64,000 bases of DNA from Mimachlamys varia (GCA_947623455.1 OX392532.1:2976001-3040000), one strand, 5' to 3'; shown: positions 23,930 through 37,478, numbered from the stretch's first letter. Translations and numbers: made by a program. The notes: generated by a model not told the origin, from the letters alone.

Positions 23930-24640
23930 TCTTGAAAAGTACAAGAAAGTACATGTAAGACTAGGCGTTTCGGAAGAGTAAGCGTCTTTTGCTTCATCGA
24001 TGACACCTACCATCAAGTCCCCAAAGTGAGTACCGAGTCATCATTCTCAATCATGCATGATCACAACAAGTAGGCATTCTTATGAGCATATTCAATCCGT
24101 CCACCTTGATATTATGGAGATATACAGAATATTTTTAATGAGGCCAAAATGGCGACAATAAAACTTGCCCATATTCTACATCAGCATGTATCTCTCGAAT
24201 CCCTTTGCCGTACGTTGTTCACCAACAGCTGATAGCTTTCATGAAAGTTAAACCCACAATATTAAATAACGAAAAAACTGCGACATGTAAACACCACACG
24301 TTGGAGAAGTAGGGATGTTACAATCGAGAAAAAGGAAAGTTCACGATAGGAAAATTGAAATCGTCATGTTTATTGCATACCTTAGTATTTAGCTGTCAAT
24401 GTTGGTCACAGTAAAGGTCGTGGTAAGCAACTGATGTTAAAGTGTCTGTTGTGTTCTTTATTTTAAGTTCAGAAGGGTACATACGATCGACTAGGTAAGC
24501 AAACTTCTTGTTATTTATTATAAAAGCATCGCCTATATACCTGAATGTGAAATTGAAAGATTTGTTAAGATTTCTGTTACCTGTCCTGATAAACTTCTCG
24601 ACAAATTAAGCCTCGTGTGCTAACAAAACAAGTCAGCTAA
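23930..24640 (-). pseudogene. Decayed reverse transcriptase of a YIDD-type retroelement
   Basis: On the minus strand at about 24570-24460 the frame reads KSFNFTFRYIGDAFIINNKK then FAYLVDRMYPSELKIKNTT. This matches the palm region of a widespread metazoan retroelement polymerase with the motif R-Y-I-D-D-A. Here the first catalytic Asp is Gly (YIGD), and frameshifts and stops surround it, so it is inactive. Farther along the strand (about 24150) a KFYxRHxxL-like piece also matches the family. I cannot settle whether the element is Penelope-like or another class. Confidence 0.6.
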
Positions 24641-24967
24641 GAGTTGGGCACAGTTTGTTCAACATATTCCTGGAAAATCTTTCTATACACTCAAAATATA
24701 AAGTATGTTACCCCCCCCCCAAAAAAAAAAAAAAAAAAAAAAACCGACGGCGACGGCATAAGACGGACTCTCGCGGGTTGTGTTGCTATTCTTCGAAAAG
24801 AAATAGAAGTATATGCCTAAACTCTCAATTTTATAGACAAATATCATCGCTGCAGAAGGAATGATGGCTGGTACAGTATTAGGTGAGCTCATGCGATAGC
24901 ATTACTCGAGTTACCTCCCTTATCCCACTGAAAGTAGAATTCTGCTGTAAATGTCCAAAAAGAAACA

Positions 24968-27900
24968 CTCGCTGATGAGCGGACGGGAGGTAACTCGTAC
25001 GTCTCTGATCGGCGGACGGGAGGTAACTCGTACGTCTCTGATCGGCGGACGGGAGGTAACTCGTACGTCTCTGATCGGCGGACGGGAGGTAACTCGTACG
25101 TCTCTGATCGGCGGATGGGAGGTAACTCGTACGTCTCTGGTCGGCGGACGGGAGGTAACTCGTACGTCTCTGATCGGCGGACGGGAGGTAACTCGTACGT
25201 CTCTGATCGGCGGATGGGAGGTAACTCGTACGTCTCTGGTCGGCGGACGGGAGGTAACTCGTACGTCTCTGATCGGCGGACGGGAGGTAACTCGTACGTC
25301 TCTGATCGGCGGACGGGAGGTAACTCGTACGTCTCTGTTCGGCGGACGGGAGGTAACTCGTACGTCTCTGATCGGCGGACGGGAGGTAACTCGTACGTCT
25401 CTGATCGGCGGACGGGAGGTAACTCGTACGTCTCTGATCGGCGGACGGGAGGTAACTCGTACGTCTCTGATCGGCGGACGGGAGGTAACTCGTACGTCAC
25501 TGATCGGCGGACGGGAGGTAACTCGTACGTCTCTGATCGGCGGACGGGAGGTAACTCGTACGTCACTGATCGGCGGACGGGAGGTAACTCGTACGTCTCT
25601 GATCGGCGGACTGGAGGTAACTCGTACGTCTCTGATCGGCGGACGGGAGGTAACTCGTACGTCCTTGATCGGCGGACGGGAGGTAACTCGTACGTCCTTG
25701 ATCGGCGGACGGGAGGTAACTCGTACGTCTCTGATCGGCGGACGGGAGGTAACTCGTACGTCTCTGATGAGCGGACGGGAGGTAACTCGTACGTCTCTGA
25801 TGAGCGGACGGAAGGTAACTCGTACGTCTCTGATCGGCGGACGGGAGGTAACTCGTACGTCTCTGATGAGCGGACGGGAGGTAACTCGTACGTCTCTAAT
25901 GAGCGGACGGGAGGTAACTCGTACGTGTCTGATCGGCGGACGGGAGGTAACTCGTACGTCTCTGATCGGCGGACGGGAGGTAACTCGTACGTCTCTGATG
26001 AGCGGACGGGAGGTAACTCGTACATCTCTGATGAGCGGACGGGAGGTAACTCGTACGTCTCTGATCGGCGGACGGGAGGTAACTCGTACGTCTCTGATGA
26101 GCGGACGGGAGGTAACTCGTACGTCTCTGATGAGCGGACGGGAGGTAACTCGTACGTCTCTGATCGGCGGACGGGAGGTAACTCGAACGTCTCTGATCGG
26201 CGGACGGGAGGTAACTCGTACGTCACTGATCGGCGGACGGGAGGTAACTCGTACGTCTCTGATCGGCGGACGGGAGGTAACTCGTACGTCTCTGATCGGC
26301 GGACGGGAGGTAACTCGTACGTCTCTGATCGGCGGACGGGAGGTAACTCGTACCTCTCTGATGAGCGGACGGGAGGTAACTCGTACGTCTCTGATCGACG
26401 GACGGGAGGTAACTCGTACGTCTCTGATGAGCGGACGGGAGGTAACTCGTACGTCTCTGATCGGCGGACGGGAGGTAACTCGTACGTCTCTGATCGGCGG
26501 ACGGGAGGTAACTCGTACGTCTCTGATCGGCGGACGGGAGGTAAATCGTACGTCTCTGATCGGCGGACGGGAGGTAACTCGTACGTCACTGATCGGCGGA
26601 CGGGAGGTAACTCGTACGTCTCTGATGAGCGGACGGGAGGTAACTCGTACGTCTCTGATCGGCGGACGGGAGGTAACTCGTACGTCTCTGATGAGCGGAC
26701 GGGAGGTTACTCGTACGTCTCTGATCGGCGGACGGGAGGTAACTCGTACGTCTCTGATGAGCGGACGGGAGGTAACTCGTACGTCTCTGATCGGCGGACA
26801 GTAGGTAACTCGTACGTCTCTGATGAGCGGACGGGAGGTAACTCGTACGTCTCTGATCGGCGGACGGGAGGTAACTCGTACGTCTCTGATCGGCGGACGG
26901 GAGGTAACTCGTACGTCTCTGATCGGCGGACGGGAGGTAACTCGTACGTCTCTGATGAGCGGACGGGAGGTAACTCGTACGTCTCTGATGAGCGCACGGG
27001 AGGTAACTCGTACGTCTCTGATCGGCGGACGGGAGGTAACTCGAACGTCTCTGATCGGCGGACGGGAGGTAACTCATACGTCACTGATCGGCGGACGGGA
27101 GGTAACTCGTACGTCTCTGATCGGCGGACGGGAGGTAACTCGTACGTCTCTGATCGGCGGACGGGAGGTAACTCGTACGTCTCTGATGAGCGGACGGGAG
27201 GTAACTCGTACGTCTCTGATGAGCGGACGGGAGGTTACTCGTACGTCTCTGATCGGCTGACGGGAGGTAACTCGTACGTCTCTGATGAGCGGACGGGAGG
27301 TAACTCGTACGTCTCTGATCGGCGGACGGGAGGTAACTCGTACGTCTCTGATCGGCGGACGGGAGGTAACTCGTACGTCTCTGATCGGCGGACGGAAGGT
27401 AACTCGTACGTCTCTGATCGGCGGACGGGAGGTAACTCGTACGTCTCTGATCGGCGGACGGAAGGTAACTCGTACCTCTCTGATGAGCGGACGGGAGGTA
27501 ACTCGTACGTCTCTGATCGGCGGACGGGAGGTAACTCGTACGTCTCTGATGAGCGGACGGGAGGTAACTCGTACGTCTCTGATCGGCGGACGGGAGGTAA
27601 CTCGTACGTCTCTGATCGGCGGACAGGAGGTAACTCGTACGTCTCTGATCGGCGGACGGGAGGTAACTCGTACGTCTCTGATCGGCGGACGGGAGGTAAC
27701 TCGTACGTCACTGATCGGCGGACGGGAGGTAACTCGTACGTCTCTGATCGGCGGACGGGAGGTAACTCGTACGTCTCTGATGAGCGGACGGGAGGTAACT
27801 CGTACGTCTCTGATCGGCGGACGGGAGGTAACTCGTACGTCTCTGATGAGCGGACGGGAGGTAACTCGTATGTCTCTGATCGGCGGACGGGAGGTAACTC

Positions 27901-30900
27901 GTACGTCTCTGATGAGCGGACGGGAGGTTACTCGTACGTCTCTGATCGGCGGACGGGAGGTAACTCGTACGTCTCTGATGAGCGGACGGGAGGTAACTTG
28001 TACGTCTCTGATCGGCGGACAGTAGGTAACTCGTACGTCTCTGATGAGCGGACGGGAGGTAACTCGTACGTCTCTGATCGGCGGACGGGAGGTAACTCGT
28101 ATGTCTCTGATCGGCGGACGGGAGGTAACTCGTACGTCTCTGATCTGCGGACGGGAGGTAACTCGTACGTCTCTGATCGGCGGACGGGAGGTAACTCGTA
28201 CGTCCCTGATCGGCGGACGGGAGGTAACTCGTACGTCTCTGATCGGCGGACGGGAGGTAACTCGTACGTCTCTGATGAGCGGACGGGAGGTAACTCGTAC
28301 ATCTTTGATGAGCGGACGGGAGGTAACTCGTACGTCTCTGATCGGCGGACGGGAGGTAACTCGTACGTCTCTGATGAGCGGACGGGAGGTAACTCGTACG
28401 TCTCTGATCGGCGGACGGGAGGTAACTCGTACGTCTCTGATCGGCGGACGGGAGGTAACTCGTACGTCACTGATCGGCGCACGGGAGGTAACTCGTACGT
28501 CTCTGATCGGCGGACGGGAGGTAACTCGTACGTCTCTGATCGGCGGACGGGAGGTAACTCGTACGTCTCTGATCGGCGGACGGGAGGTAACTCGTACGTC
28601 TCTGATCGGCGGACGGGAGGTAACTCGTACGTCTCTGATCGGCGGACGGGAGGTAACTCGTACGTCTCTGATCGGCGGACGGGAGGTAACTCGTACCTCT
28701 CTGATCGGCGGACGGGAGGTAACTCGTACGTCTCTGATCGGCGGACGGGAGGTAACTCGTACGTCTCTGATGAGCGGACGGGAGGTAACTCGTATGTCTC
28801 TGATCGGCGGACGGGAGGTAACTCGTACGTCTCTGATGAGCGGACGGGAGGTTACTCGTACGTCTCTGATCGGCGGACGGGAGGTAACTCGTACGTCTCT
28901 GATCGGCGGACGGGAGGTAACTCGTACGTCTCTGATCGGCGGACGGGAGGTAACTCGTACGTCTCTGATCGGCGGACGGGAGGTAACTCGTACGTCTCTG
29001 ATGAGCGGACGGGAGGTAACTCGTATGTCTCTGATCGGCGGACGGGAGGTAACTCGTACGTCTCTGATGAGCGGACGGGAGGTTACTCGTACGTCTCTGA
29101 TCGGCGGACGGGAGGTAACTCGTACGTCTCTGATGAGCGGACGGGAGGTAACTCGTACGTCTCTGATCGGCGGACAGTAGGTAACTCGTACGTCTCTGAT
29201 GAGCGGACGGGAGGTAACTCGTACGTCTCTGATCGGCGGACGGGAGGTAACTCGTACGTCTCTGATGAGCGGACAGTAGGTAACTCGTATGTCTCTGATC
29301 GGCGGACGGGAGGTAACTCGTACGTCACTGATCGGCGGACGGGAGGTAACTCGTACGTCTCTGATCGGCGGACGGGAGGTAACTCGTACGTCTCTGATCG
29401 GCAGACGGGAGGTAACTCGTACGTCTCTGATCGGCGGACGGGAGGTAACTCGTACGTCTCTGATCGGCGGACGGGAGGTAACTCGTACGTCTCTGATCGG
29501 CGGACGGGAGGTAACTCGTACGTCACTGATCGGCGGACGGGAGGTAACTTGTACGTCTCTGATCGGCGGACGGGAGGTAACTCGTACGTCTCTGATCGGC
29601 GGACGGGAGGTAACTCGTACGTCTCTGATCGGCGGACGGGAGGTAACTCGTACGTCTCTGATGAGCGGACGGGAGGTAACTCGTACGTCTCTGATCGGCG
29701 GACGGGAGGTAACTCGTACGTCTCTGATCGGCGGACGGGAGGTAACTCGTACGTCTCTGATGAGCGGACGGGAGGTAACTCGTATGTCTCTGATCGGCGG
29801 ACGGGAGGTAACTCGTACGTCTCTGATGAGCGGACGGGAGGTTACTCGTACGTCTCTGATCGGCGGACGGGAGGTAACTCGTACGTCTCTGATGAGCGGA
29901 CGGGAGGTAACTCGTACGTCTCTGATCGGCGGACAGTAGGTAACTCGTACGTCTCTGATGAGCGGACGGGAGGTAACTCGTACGTCTCTGATCGGCGGAC
30001 GGGAGGTAACTCGTACGTCTCTGATCGGCGGACGGGAGGTAACTCGTATGTCTCTGATCGGCGGACGGGAGGTAACTCGTACGTCACTGATCGGCGGACG
30101 GGAGGTAACTCGTACGTCTCTGATCGGCGGACGGGAGGTAACTCGTACGTCTCTGATCGGCGGACGGGAGGTAACTCGTACGTCTCTGATCGGCGGACGG
30201 GAGGTAACTCGTACGTCTCTGATCGGCGGACGGGAGGTAACTCGTACGTCTCTGATCGGCGGACGGGAGGTAACTCGTACGTCTCTGATCGGCGGACGGG
30301 AGGTAACTCGTACGTCTCTGATCGGCGGACAGTAGGTAACTCGTATGTCTCTGATCGGCGGACGGGAGGTAACTCGTACGTCACTGATCGGCGGACGGGA
30401 GGTAACTCGTACGTCTCTGATCGGCGGACGGGAGGTAACTCGTACGTCTCTGATCGGCAGACGGGAGGTAACTCGTACGTCTCTGATCGGCGGACGGGAG
30501 GAAACTCGTACGTCTCTGATCGGCGGACGGGAGGTAACTCGTACGTCTCTGATCGGCGGACGGGAGGTAACTCGTACGTCACTGATCGGCGGACGGGAGG
30601 TAACTTGTACGTCTCTGATCGGCGGACGGGAGGTAACTCGTACGTCTCTGATCGGCGGACGGGAGGTAACTCGTACGTCTCTGATGAGCGGACGGGAGGT
30701 AACTCGTACGTCTCTGATCGGCGGACGGGAGGTAACTCGTACGTCTCTGATGAGCGGACGGGAGGTAACTCGTATGTCTCTGATCGGCGGACGGGAGGTA
30801 ACTCGTACGTCTCTGATGAGCGGACGGGAGGTTACTCGTACGTCTCTGATCGGCGGACGGGAGGTAACTCGTACGTCTCTGATGAGCGGACGGGAGGTAA

Positions 30901-33287
30901 CTCGTACGTCTCTGATCGGCGGACAGTAGGTAACTCGTACGTCTCTGATGAGCGGACGGGAGGTAACTCGTACGTCTCTGATCGGCGGACGGGAGGTAAC
31001 TCGTACGTCTCTGATGAGCGGACAGTAGGTAACTCGTATGTCTCTGATCGGCGGACGGGAGGTAACTCGTACGTCACTGATCGGCGGACGGGAGGTAACT
31101 CGTACGTCTCTGATCGGCGGACGGGAGGTAACTCGTACGTCTCTGATCGGCAGACGGGAGGTAACTCGTACGTCTCTGATCGGCGGACGGGAGGTAACTC
31201 GTACGTCTCTGATCGGCGGACGGGAGGTAACTCGTACGTCTCTGATCGGCGGACGGGAGGTAACTCGTACGTCACTGATCGGCGGACGGGAGGTAACTTG
31301 TACGTCTCTGATCGGCGGACGGGAGGTAACTCGTACGTCTCTGATCGGCGGACGGGAGGTAACTCGTACGTCTCTGATCGGCGGACGGGAGGTAACTCGT
31401 ACGTCTCTGATGAGCGGACGGGAGGTAACTCGTACGTCTCTGATCGGCGGACGGGAGGTAACTCGTACGTCTCTGATCGGCGGACGGGAGGTAACTCGTA
31501 CGTCTCTGATGAGCGGACGGGAGGTAACTCGTATGTCTCTGATCGGCGGACGGGAGGTAACTCGTACGTCTCTGATGAGCGGACGGGAGGTTACTCGTAC
31601 GTCTCTGATCGGCGGACGGGAGGTAACTCGTACGTCTCTGATGAGCGGACGGGAGGTAACTCGTACGTCTCTGATCGGCGGACAGTAGGTAACTCGTACG
31701 TCTCTGATGAGCGGACGGGAGGTAACTCGTACGTCTCTGATCGGCGGACGGGAGGTAACTCGTACGTCTCTGATCGGCGGACGGGAGGTAACTCGTATGT
31801 CTCTGATCGGCGGACGGGAGGTAACTCGTACGTCACTGATCGGCGGACGGGAGGTAACTCGTACGTCTCTGATCGGCGGACGGGAGGTAACTCGTACGTC
31901 TCTGATCGGCGGACGGGAGGTAACTCGTACGTCTCTGATCGGCGGACGGGAGGTAACTCGTACGTCTCTGATCGGCGGACGGGAGGTAACTCGTACGTCT
32001 CTGATCGGCGGACGGGAGGTAACTCGTACGTCTCTGATGAGCGGACGGGAGGTAACTCGTACGTCTCTGATCGGCGGACGGGAGGTAACTCGTACGTCTC
32101 TGATCGGCGGACAGTAGGTAACTCGTATGTCTCTGATCGGCGGACGGGAGGTAACTCGTACGTCACTGATCGGCGGACGGGAGGTAACTCGTACGTCTCT
32201 GATCGGCGGACGGGAGGTAACTCGTACGTCTCTGATCGGCAGACGGGAGGTAACTCGTACGTCTCTGATCGGCGGACGGGAGGTAACTCGTACGTCTCTG
32301 ATCGGCGGACGGGAGGTAACTCGTACGTCTCTGATCGGCGGACGGGAGGTAACTCGTACGTCACTGATCGGCGGACGGGAGGTAACTTGTACGTCTCTGA
32401 TCGGCGGACGGGAGGTAACTCGTACGTCTCTGATCGGCGGACGGGAGGTAACTCGTACGTCTCTGATGAGCGGACGGGAGGTAACTCGTACGTCTCTGAT
32501 CGGCGGACGGGAGGTAACTCGTACGTCTCTGATGAGCGGACGGGAGGTAACTCGTATGTCTCTGATCGGCGGACGGGAGGTAACTCGTACGTCTCTGATG
32601 AGCGGACGGGAGGTTACTCGTACGTCTCTGATCGGCGGACGGGAGGTAACTCGTACGTCTCTGATGAGCGGACGGGAGGTAACTCGTACGTCTCTGATCG
32701 GCGGACAGTAGGTAACTCGTACGTCTCTGATGAGCGGACGGGAGGTAACTCGTACGTCTCTGATCGGCGGACGGGAGGTAACTCGTACGTCTCTGATCGG
32801 CGGACGGGAGGTAACTCGTATGTCTCTGATCGGCGGACGGGAGGTAACTCGTACGTCACTGATCGGCGGACGGGAGGTAACTCGTACGTCTCTGATCGGC
32901 GGACGGGAGGTAACTCGTACGTCTCTGATCGGCGGACGGGAGGTAACTCGTACGTCTCTGATCGGCGGACGGGAGGTAACTCGTACGTCTCTGATCGGCG
33001 GACGGGAGGTAACTCGTACGTCTCTGATCGGCGGACGGGAGGTAACTCGTACGTCTCTGATCGGCGGACGGGAGGTAACTCGTACGTCTCTGATCGGCGG
33101 ACGGGAGGTAACTCGTACGTCTCTGATCGGCAGACGGGAGGTAACTCGTACGTCTCTGATCGGCGGACGGGAGGTAACTCGTACGTCTCTGATCGGCGGA
33201 CGGGAGGTAACTCGTACGTCTCTGATCGGCGGACGGGAGGTAACTCGTACGTCTCTGATCGGCGGACGGGAGGTAACTCGTACGTCT
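24968..33287. repeat. 33-bp minisatellite array, about 252 units, open in several frames on both strands
   Basis: The unit is CTCTGATCGGCGGACGGGAG plus GTAACTCGTACGT; the main variant is GATGAGCGG for GATCGGCGG. Being 11 codons, it reads GGNSYVSDRRT (plus, open for 2739 codons at 25115-33334), GREVTRTSLIG (another plus frame, broken by the ACAGTAGG variant) and ETYELPPVRRS (minus). There is no unique N-terminus, start context or splice structure for the long frame. A by-eye tally of distinct substitutions in it gives about 8 synonymous to 18-20 non-synonymous, near neutral expectation for these codons. Large identical blocks recur at offsets 1749 (53 units) and 1782 (54 units). Confidence 0.97.
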
Positions 33288-33655
33288 CAGGTGATGATAT
33301 ATTCATGAAAGGCCTACACAACAAATCAATTTGATATAAGTAGGTTATTTACATAGTTCTTGTCTACAATTTACGTGTTTTGCTTTACCCCAGGAAAGCC
33401 CACTAAAAGCCGTAGGAAGCTAATGAATGAGGCCACCTAAGGGTGTATATATATTACCATAGTGTATCGTTTTTGTGGCAGATAGGTACCAAACATTTAG
33501 GACATACCTTTCGTGATTTAGAATAATTTAAAAACGGAGTTGATACGCGCATCTAAAAATGACAATTTCCACTCAGAGGTGTATTTCGTTGATATCAATA
33601 GGAATTTCATATTGAGTTTTTTTGGTTGAAATTACTGTTCGCCTCTTAATGTTTC
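33288..33655. other. Unique flank right of the 33-bp array
   Basis: No coding or element signal recognised. The array ends with GTCTCAGGTGATGATA at about 33283-33298. Confidence 0.4.
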
Positions 33656-34054
33656 TTAAGGACTCGCACAACTAAATCAGCCTATCACGAAGTGTTTCAT
33701 ACATTTGTAGACCCTACTGAAAATTTGTTCCGGCTAAGTACAGTGATTCTGGGTAATTTAATTAGGTAATTGTTGACCTATTTTGCATTGAATGAAACCC
33801 ATAGATATTTAACTTTAAAAAAAATATATTTTTGGTAGATTTTGATATGTGATGGCGGATTGATATGAGGTCAAAAGTCAGAAGGTGTTCCCGTCCCATT
33901 TCACTGGTTTGACATGTAAATTTCCGGTTGTCCGAAGCAGACACCTGTGGCGAGCTAAAATGCCAGTAAACTCCTCATAAAATGCCCCTTGAAGCCTTTG
34001 CCATGTATGTATTTGTGAATCTAGGCAGTTGTCACAAGTGTTGAACTTCAAATA

Positions 34055-34447
34055 TTAAAGGCCAAATATACGTAACTTTCGGCAAAACTTGAAGCGAAAA
34101 TGAAGCCTAATAACTTATATTTATAGATGTAGTTAAGATTAACTGATATCAGCAATATTCAAGATGAACTCTTTCGCGGTTACCGGTAGAGCAGCAGTTA
34201 AAACACGCTATTTGTAAACATGCGTTCATTTCGAACCGTCTTCTACCTTCGGTTTGTTTTTGAAGTGGGCACCACCTGAATTATTTTCAATTCTTTGGAC
34301 TTTTTTTTGTCAACGGTTTCTTGTTAGTTTCCGCTCAAGTTTACATCGTTTTAGGCTTATTTTTGCATGTTTATCAACTGGAATTTTTTTTCAGAATTTT
34401 TCAGAATCACGAAAAGTTCCCTGAAGTTACGTATATTGGGCCTTTAA
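34055..34447 (+). mobile_element. AGGCCC inverted-repeat element (MITE), copy 1
   Basis: TTAA borders with a terminal inverted repeat AGG(C)CCAATATACGTAACTT. The same core (CCGCTTAGGTTT-type and GCGAAAATCAAGCCTAATAA segments, CCGAAGGTAGAA) appears in all copies in the window. About 393 bp and without coding capacity; nested inside the 1.73-kb element. Confidence 0.8.
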
Positions 34448-34468
34448 AGTTATTAGCTCGAAAGCTTA

Positions 34469-34650
34469 GTAATAAAATATATAGAGGATATTCAATGGTT
34501 TGCCGTTTAATATCGAATATATTTCACGAGTATGGCAGATTTTTTTTATATTTTCACGAGTGCGTAGCACGAGTGAAAAAAAAAATCTGCCATACAAGTG
34601 AAATATATTTGATATTAAACGGCAAACCATTGAATTTTCTTTTTATTACA
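34469..34650. mobile_element. Foldback hairpin element
   Basis: Inverted arms include ATTCAATGGTTTGCCGTTTA / TAAACGGCAAACCATTGAAT, TATATTTCAC / GTGAAATATA and GTATGGCAGATTTTTTT / AAAAAAATCTGCCATAC. The loop region near 34553-34577 carries TTTCACGAGTGCGTAGCACG. Confidence 0.7.
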
Positions 34651-35379
34651 TTTCGAAAGAGGACTAAGATACTTTCATTATTTATTTTTGCTTGGTCTAC
34701 TTGCCTACTGCAAAGGAGCTAAGTCTACTGCAATCCGTCGAAATCACAACCGATCGGGTCCAGTACACAGCTGATTGGGATAAGCTGATCGGAAAAGTTG
34801 AACCATTCTCATCTTTCAATTCATTTCATATTAAATCCTGCAGCAGTTCCCATCAATATTTACTATTGATGCCATTTCTTCAAGACCATCTTTCCCCAAG
34901 AGACAAGTTCTAGCAGACGACAACAATGCCGAGTCGCCAAGATTCGATCAAGGGGAACAACTCATACAAAAGTTTCGGTGTTATGTGAAAAAATAAACAC
35001 TGAAAAATGACGCAGTTGAAAACTACCCAGCGTTGAAAGCTACGGCGGTTCACTTTTTCACGGGACGAATTATGGAAAAATCGAATGGGGTCATTGTTCT
35101 ACAGATGGCCGTGTAAGATTTCTACTGTTAAATAACGACCCCGGGTAACTTTTGCAACGTAGAATAATGACCCGGGTGGTATTTTATTATTTGGGTCACT
35201 TTTTCACGTTACACTGAAAAAACCTTATATTTTCACTGCAAAATCTTATTTTTCACGGCAAAATCTTATATTTTCACTGCTCATCACTGCAGTGAAAATA
35301 TAAGTTTTATCAGTTTGATAATTTTCTATATTTCACAGGCAAAAATGTAATAAAGTAAATTATTTAGTTGTGCGAGTCC

Positions 35380-35694
35380 TTAAAGGCCCAATATACAGTG
35401 TACGTAACTTCAGGGGAATTTTCGTGAAAAACTCTTAATAGAAAAATCCAAAGAATTAAAAATAATTCAGGTGGGGCCCACTTCAATAACAAACCGAAGG
35501 TAGAAAACGGTTCAAGATGGACGCGTGTTTACAAATAGCGTGTTTCAACTGCTGCCTTACCGGTAACCGTGAAAGAATTCATCTTTGATATTGCTGATAT
35601 CAGTTAATCTTAACTAAATCTATAAATATAATAAGTTATTAGGCTTGATTTTCGCTTCACGTTTTGCCGAAAGTTACGTATATTGGGCCTTTAA
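35380..35694 (-). mobile_element. AGGCCC MITE, copy 2 (internally deleted)
   Basis: Same TTAA borders and terminal repeats as copy 1 but in opposite orientation and only 315 bp: about 80 bp near one end are missing, and CAGTG is inserted in the left terminal repeat. Confidence 0.78.
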
Positions 35695-37478
35695 ACATTC
35701 TTATACAGTAACGCAAATATTCCGGACTTCTAACAAACATCATTTTCTTTCTTTGAAACATTTCTTGTACAACTTTAGACTGTTGAATTGTTTTTCTCAA
35801 AACTTCAAGTATATCCTTCATGATCTCAAATGAGATTACCAATCATACAAACAATCTTAAACGCAATCTTAATCTGAATGCATTTTTATAACGTTCGTCA
35901 GAAAGTTATGGTCTATGAACCGTTTGACAAACTAGCATTTATTGAAATATCAAAACACTGGTCAGGCCGTGCCGTAATAACAGTGTAGATAAGGTAACAG
36001 AGAATCGTTGGAAACAAAAAGGCTACAATTAAAGCTATAAAAGAAACAGGCAAATTTAGGTATCGCCATTAGTCACGTAACTGGGGAAGGCAAATTTATA
36101 TATTCTGGACCACTGTGGCTGATAAAGTAGACGGCGACTTTCTCCTTACAAAGCAATATAGATACTACCATTAACATACAAATCAACTCCACCATTTGAA
36201 CTCCTGCATAACTGTTTACTTACAGCAATCACATCACAATAGAAACAAAATGGACGGCAAATATTGAGAACAATAGGGCAATTCCTGCTTTCTGGCAGAC
36301 TGCAATAAGGACATAGATCCAACATTATAGGTATTAACTGTTCTAACAAAGGAAATAAAACAAGAAGGATATGTATGAACACTGAAATAAGCCGCCTTGT
36401 GCGCTTGATAAAGGAGTGGCAGACATTTACATGTGGATTGAAAGTGACACTTCTTGTTCCCAGACGTAATTCAGTAAAAGGGATGGGGGAAGGGCAGAGG
36501 TGAGCTTCTCGATGCTGCCTAGCTGCATAACTCGGGGTGTGGATACATTCTGCATAGCTACACACAAATGCACTTGGTAGTCTAACATTTAGAAAATGTC
36601 TGAGCACTGTTTCCGAGGTCATTTGACTTTGATTCACAATTTTCACGTTTTTTGAGAAACATCTTGTCATGCATCATTAGGTGTGAGCTAACGCTGCCTT
36701 CCCCAGGTCCTCGGAGTCAGTCTCCGGGTCTTCACGTTTCTTATCGACGTCTGATCAGCTAGCTCCAAGGGAAAGTTTGTTAATGATTTCTATCCCTTCT
36801 CCCCGATATAACCGTCCCTTGTTACAATACAATATGGCCACCGTATTACAAGTCGAATATCGACATTACATTCCGATGACATTTCTAACGTTGAGTGGAT
36901 ATACCTTATCTATAGTGACATCTTAACTAGTCTTACACAAGGAGCAAACAGGACATTTACAAAAATTACAAGTACAACAATATGTCACGCCTGGCGTTTA
37001 TTTCAGTACATTGGAATGTTATGAAAGAATTAATTGGCAATTATGACGTCCAAGAGGTAGTAACTCCATAACAGCCGTGACAATATCACATACAGATATT
37101 CACAGCCGTACCATAAAGGGCCACGGCGGAAATGGATTACTGCAGGCTACTTATAAACAAAACAGACTTCATAACTTTTTTTCCATTTCAAAGTGATGTA
37201 ACAGCAGTTTGGCTTTAATCTGTCCTCAGTGTGACTAATTTAGACGTTAATAATTGGTATTAACATTTACTGTTACAACTCCCATTCTTATACTATTGTG
37301 TGGATTGTCGTAAACGATGGTCTTGGCGGGTAATACTATTCTCATTGTGATTCAACATTCGTTTGATGTCTATCTAAAACCATAGTGACACATTTCTTTT
37401 ACCTCTACTTCACATCTGTTTTTACATCATTTTCAGAGTTTTCTATTTTATTTTATAAGAACTTTTAGCATCGTTGAC
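35695..37478. other. Unique stretch, no supported gene
   Basis: A minus-strand ORF of 174 codons (36146-36670) has several Cys and one hydrophobic stretch, but no motif I recognise and no neighbouring splice structure. I do not annotate it as a gene. No repeats are seen until 37479. Confidence 0.4.

Larger units (their letters stand above)
22625..24967. other. Unique stretch with retroelement debris and a poly-C/poly-A tract
   Basis: Contains fragments of a dispersed retroelement (listed separately), a CCCCCCCCCC/poly-A run at about 24712-24743, and a GGGAGGTAACTC-like motif (minus strand, near 24906-24920) resembling part of the neighbouring 33-bp unit. No intact gene was found. Confidence 0.5.
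33656..35383. mobile_element. TTAA-flanked 1.73-kb terminal-inverted-repeat element (non-autonomous)
   Basis: AAGGACTCGCACAACTAAAT at 33658-33677 is repeated inverted as ATTTAGTTGTGCGAGTCCTT at 35362-35381. TTAA lies at both outer edges (33656-33659, 35380-35383), a piggyBac-like target site. No transposase ORF is seen; inside are a smaller nested TTAA element (34055-34447) and a hairpin (34469-34650). The right TTAA is also the left TTAA of the next element. Confidence 0.55.

Noticed and set aside
25115..33334. 2739-codon ORF as a giant repeat protein gene
   Set aside because: The 33-bp period keeps frames open on both strands, there is no unique N-terminus or promoter, and variant types look neutral.
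36146..36670. 174-codon minus-strand ORF
   Set aside because: No recognisable domain, no splice context, no homologous copy in the window; probably chance.
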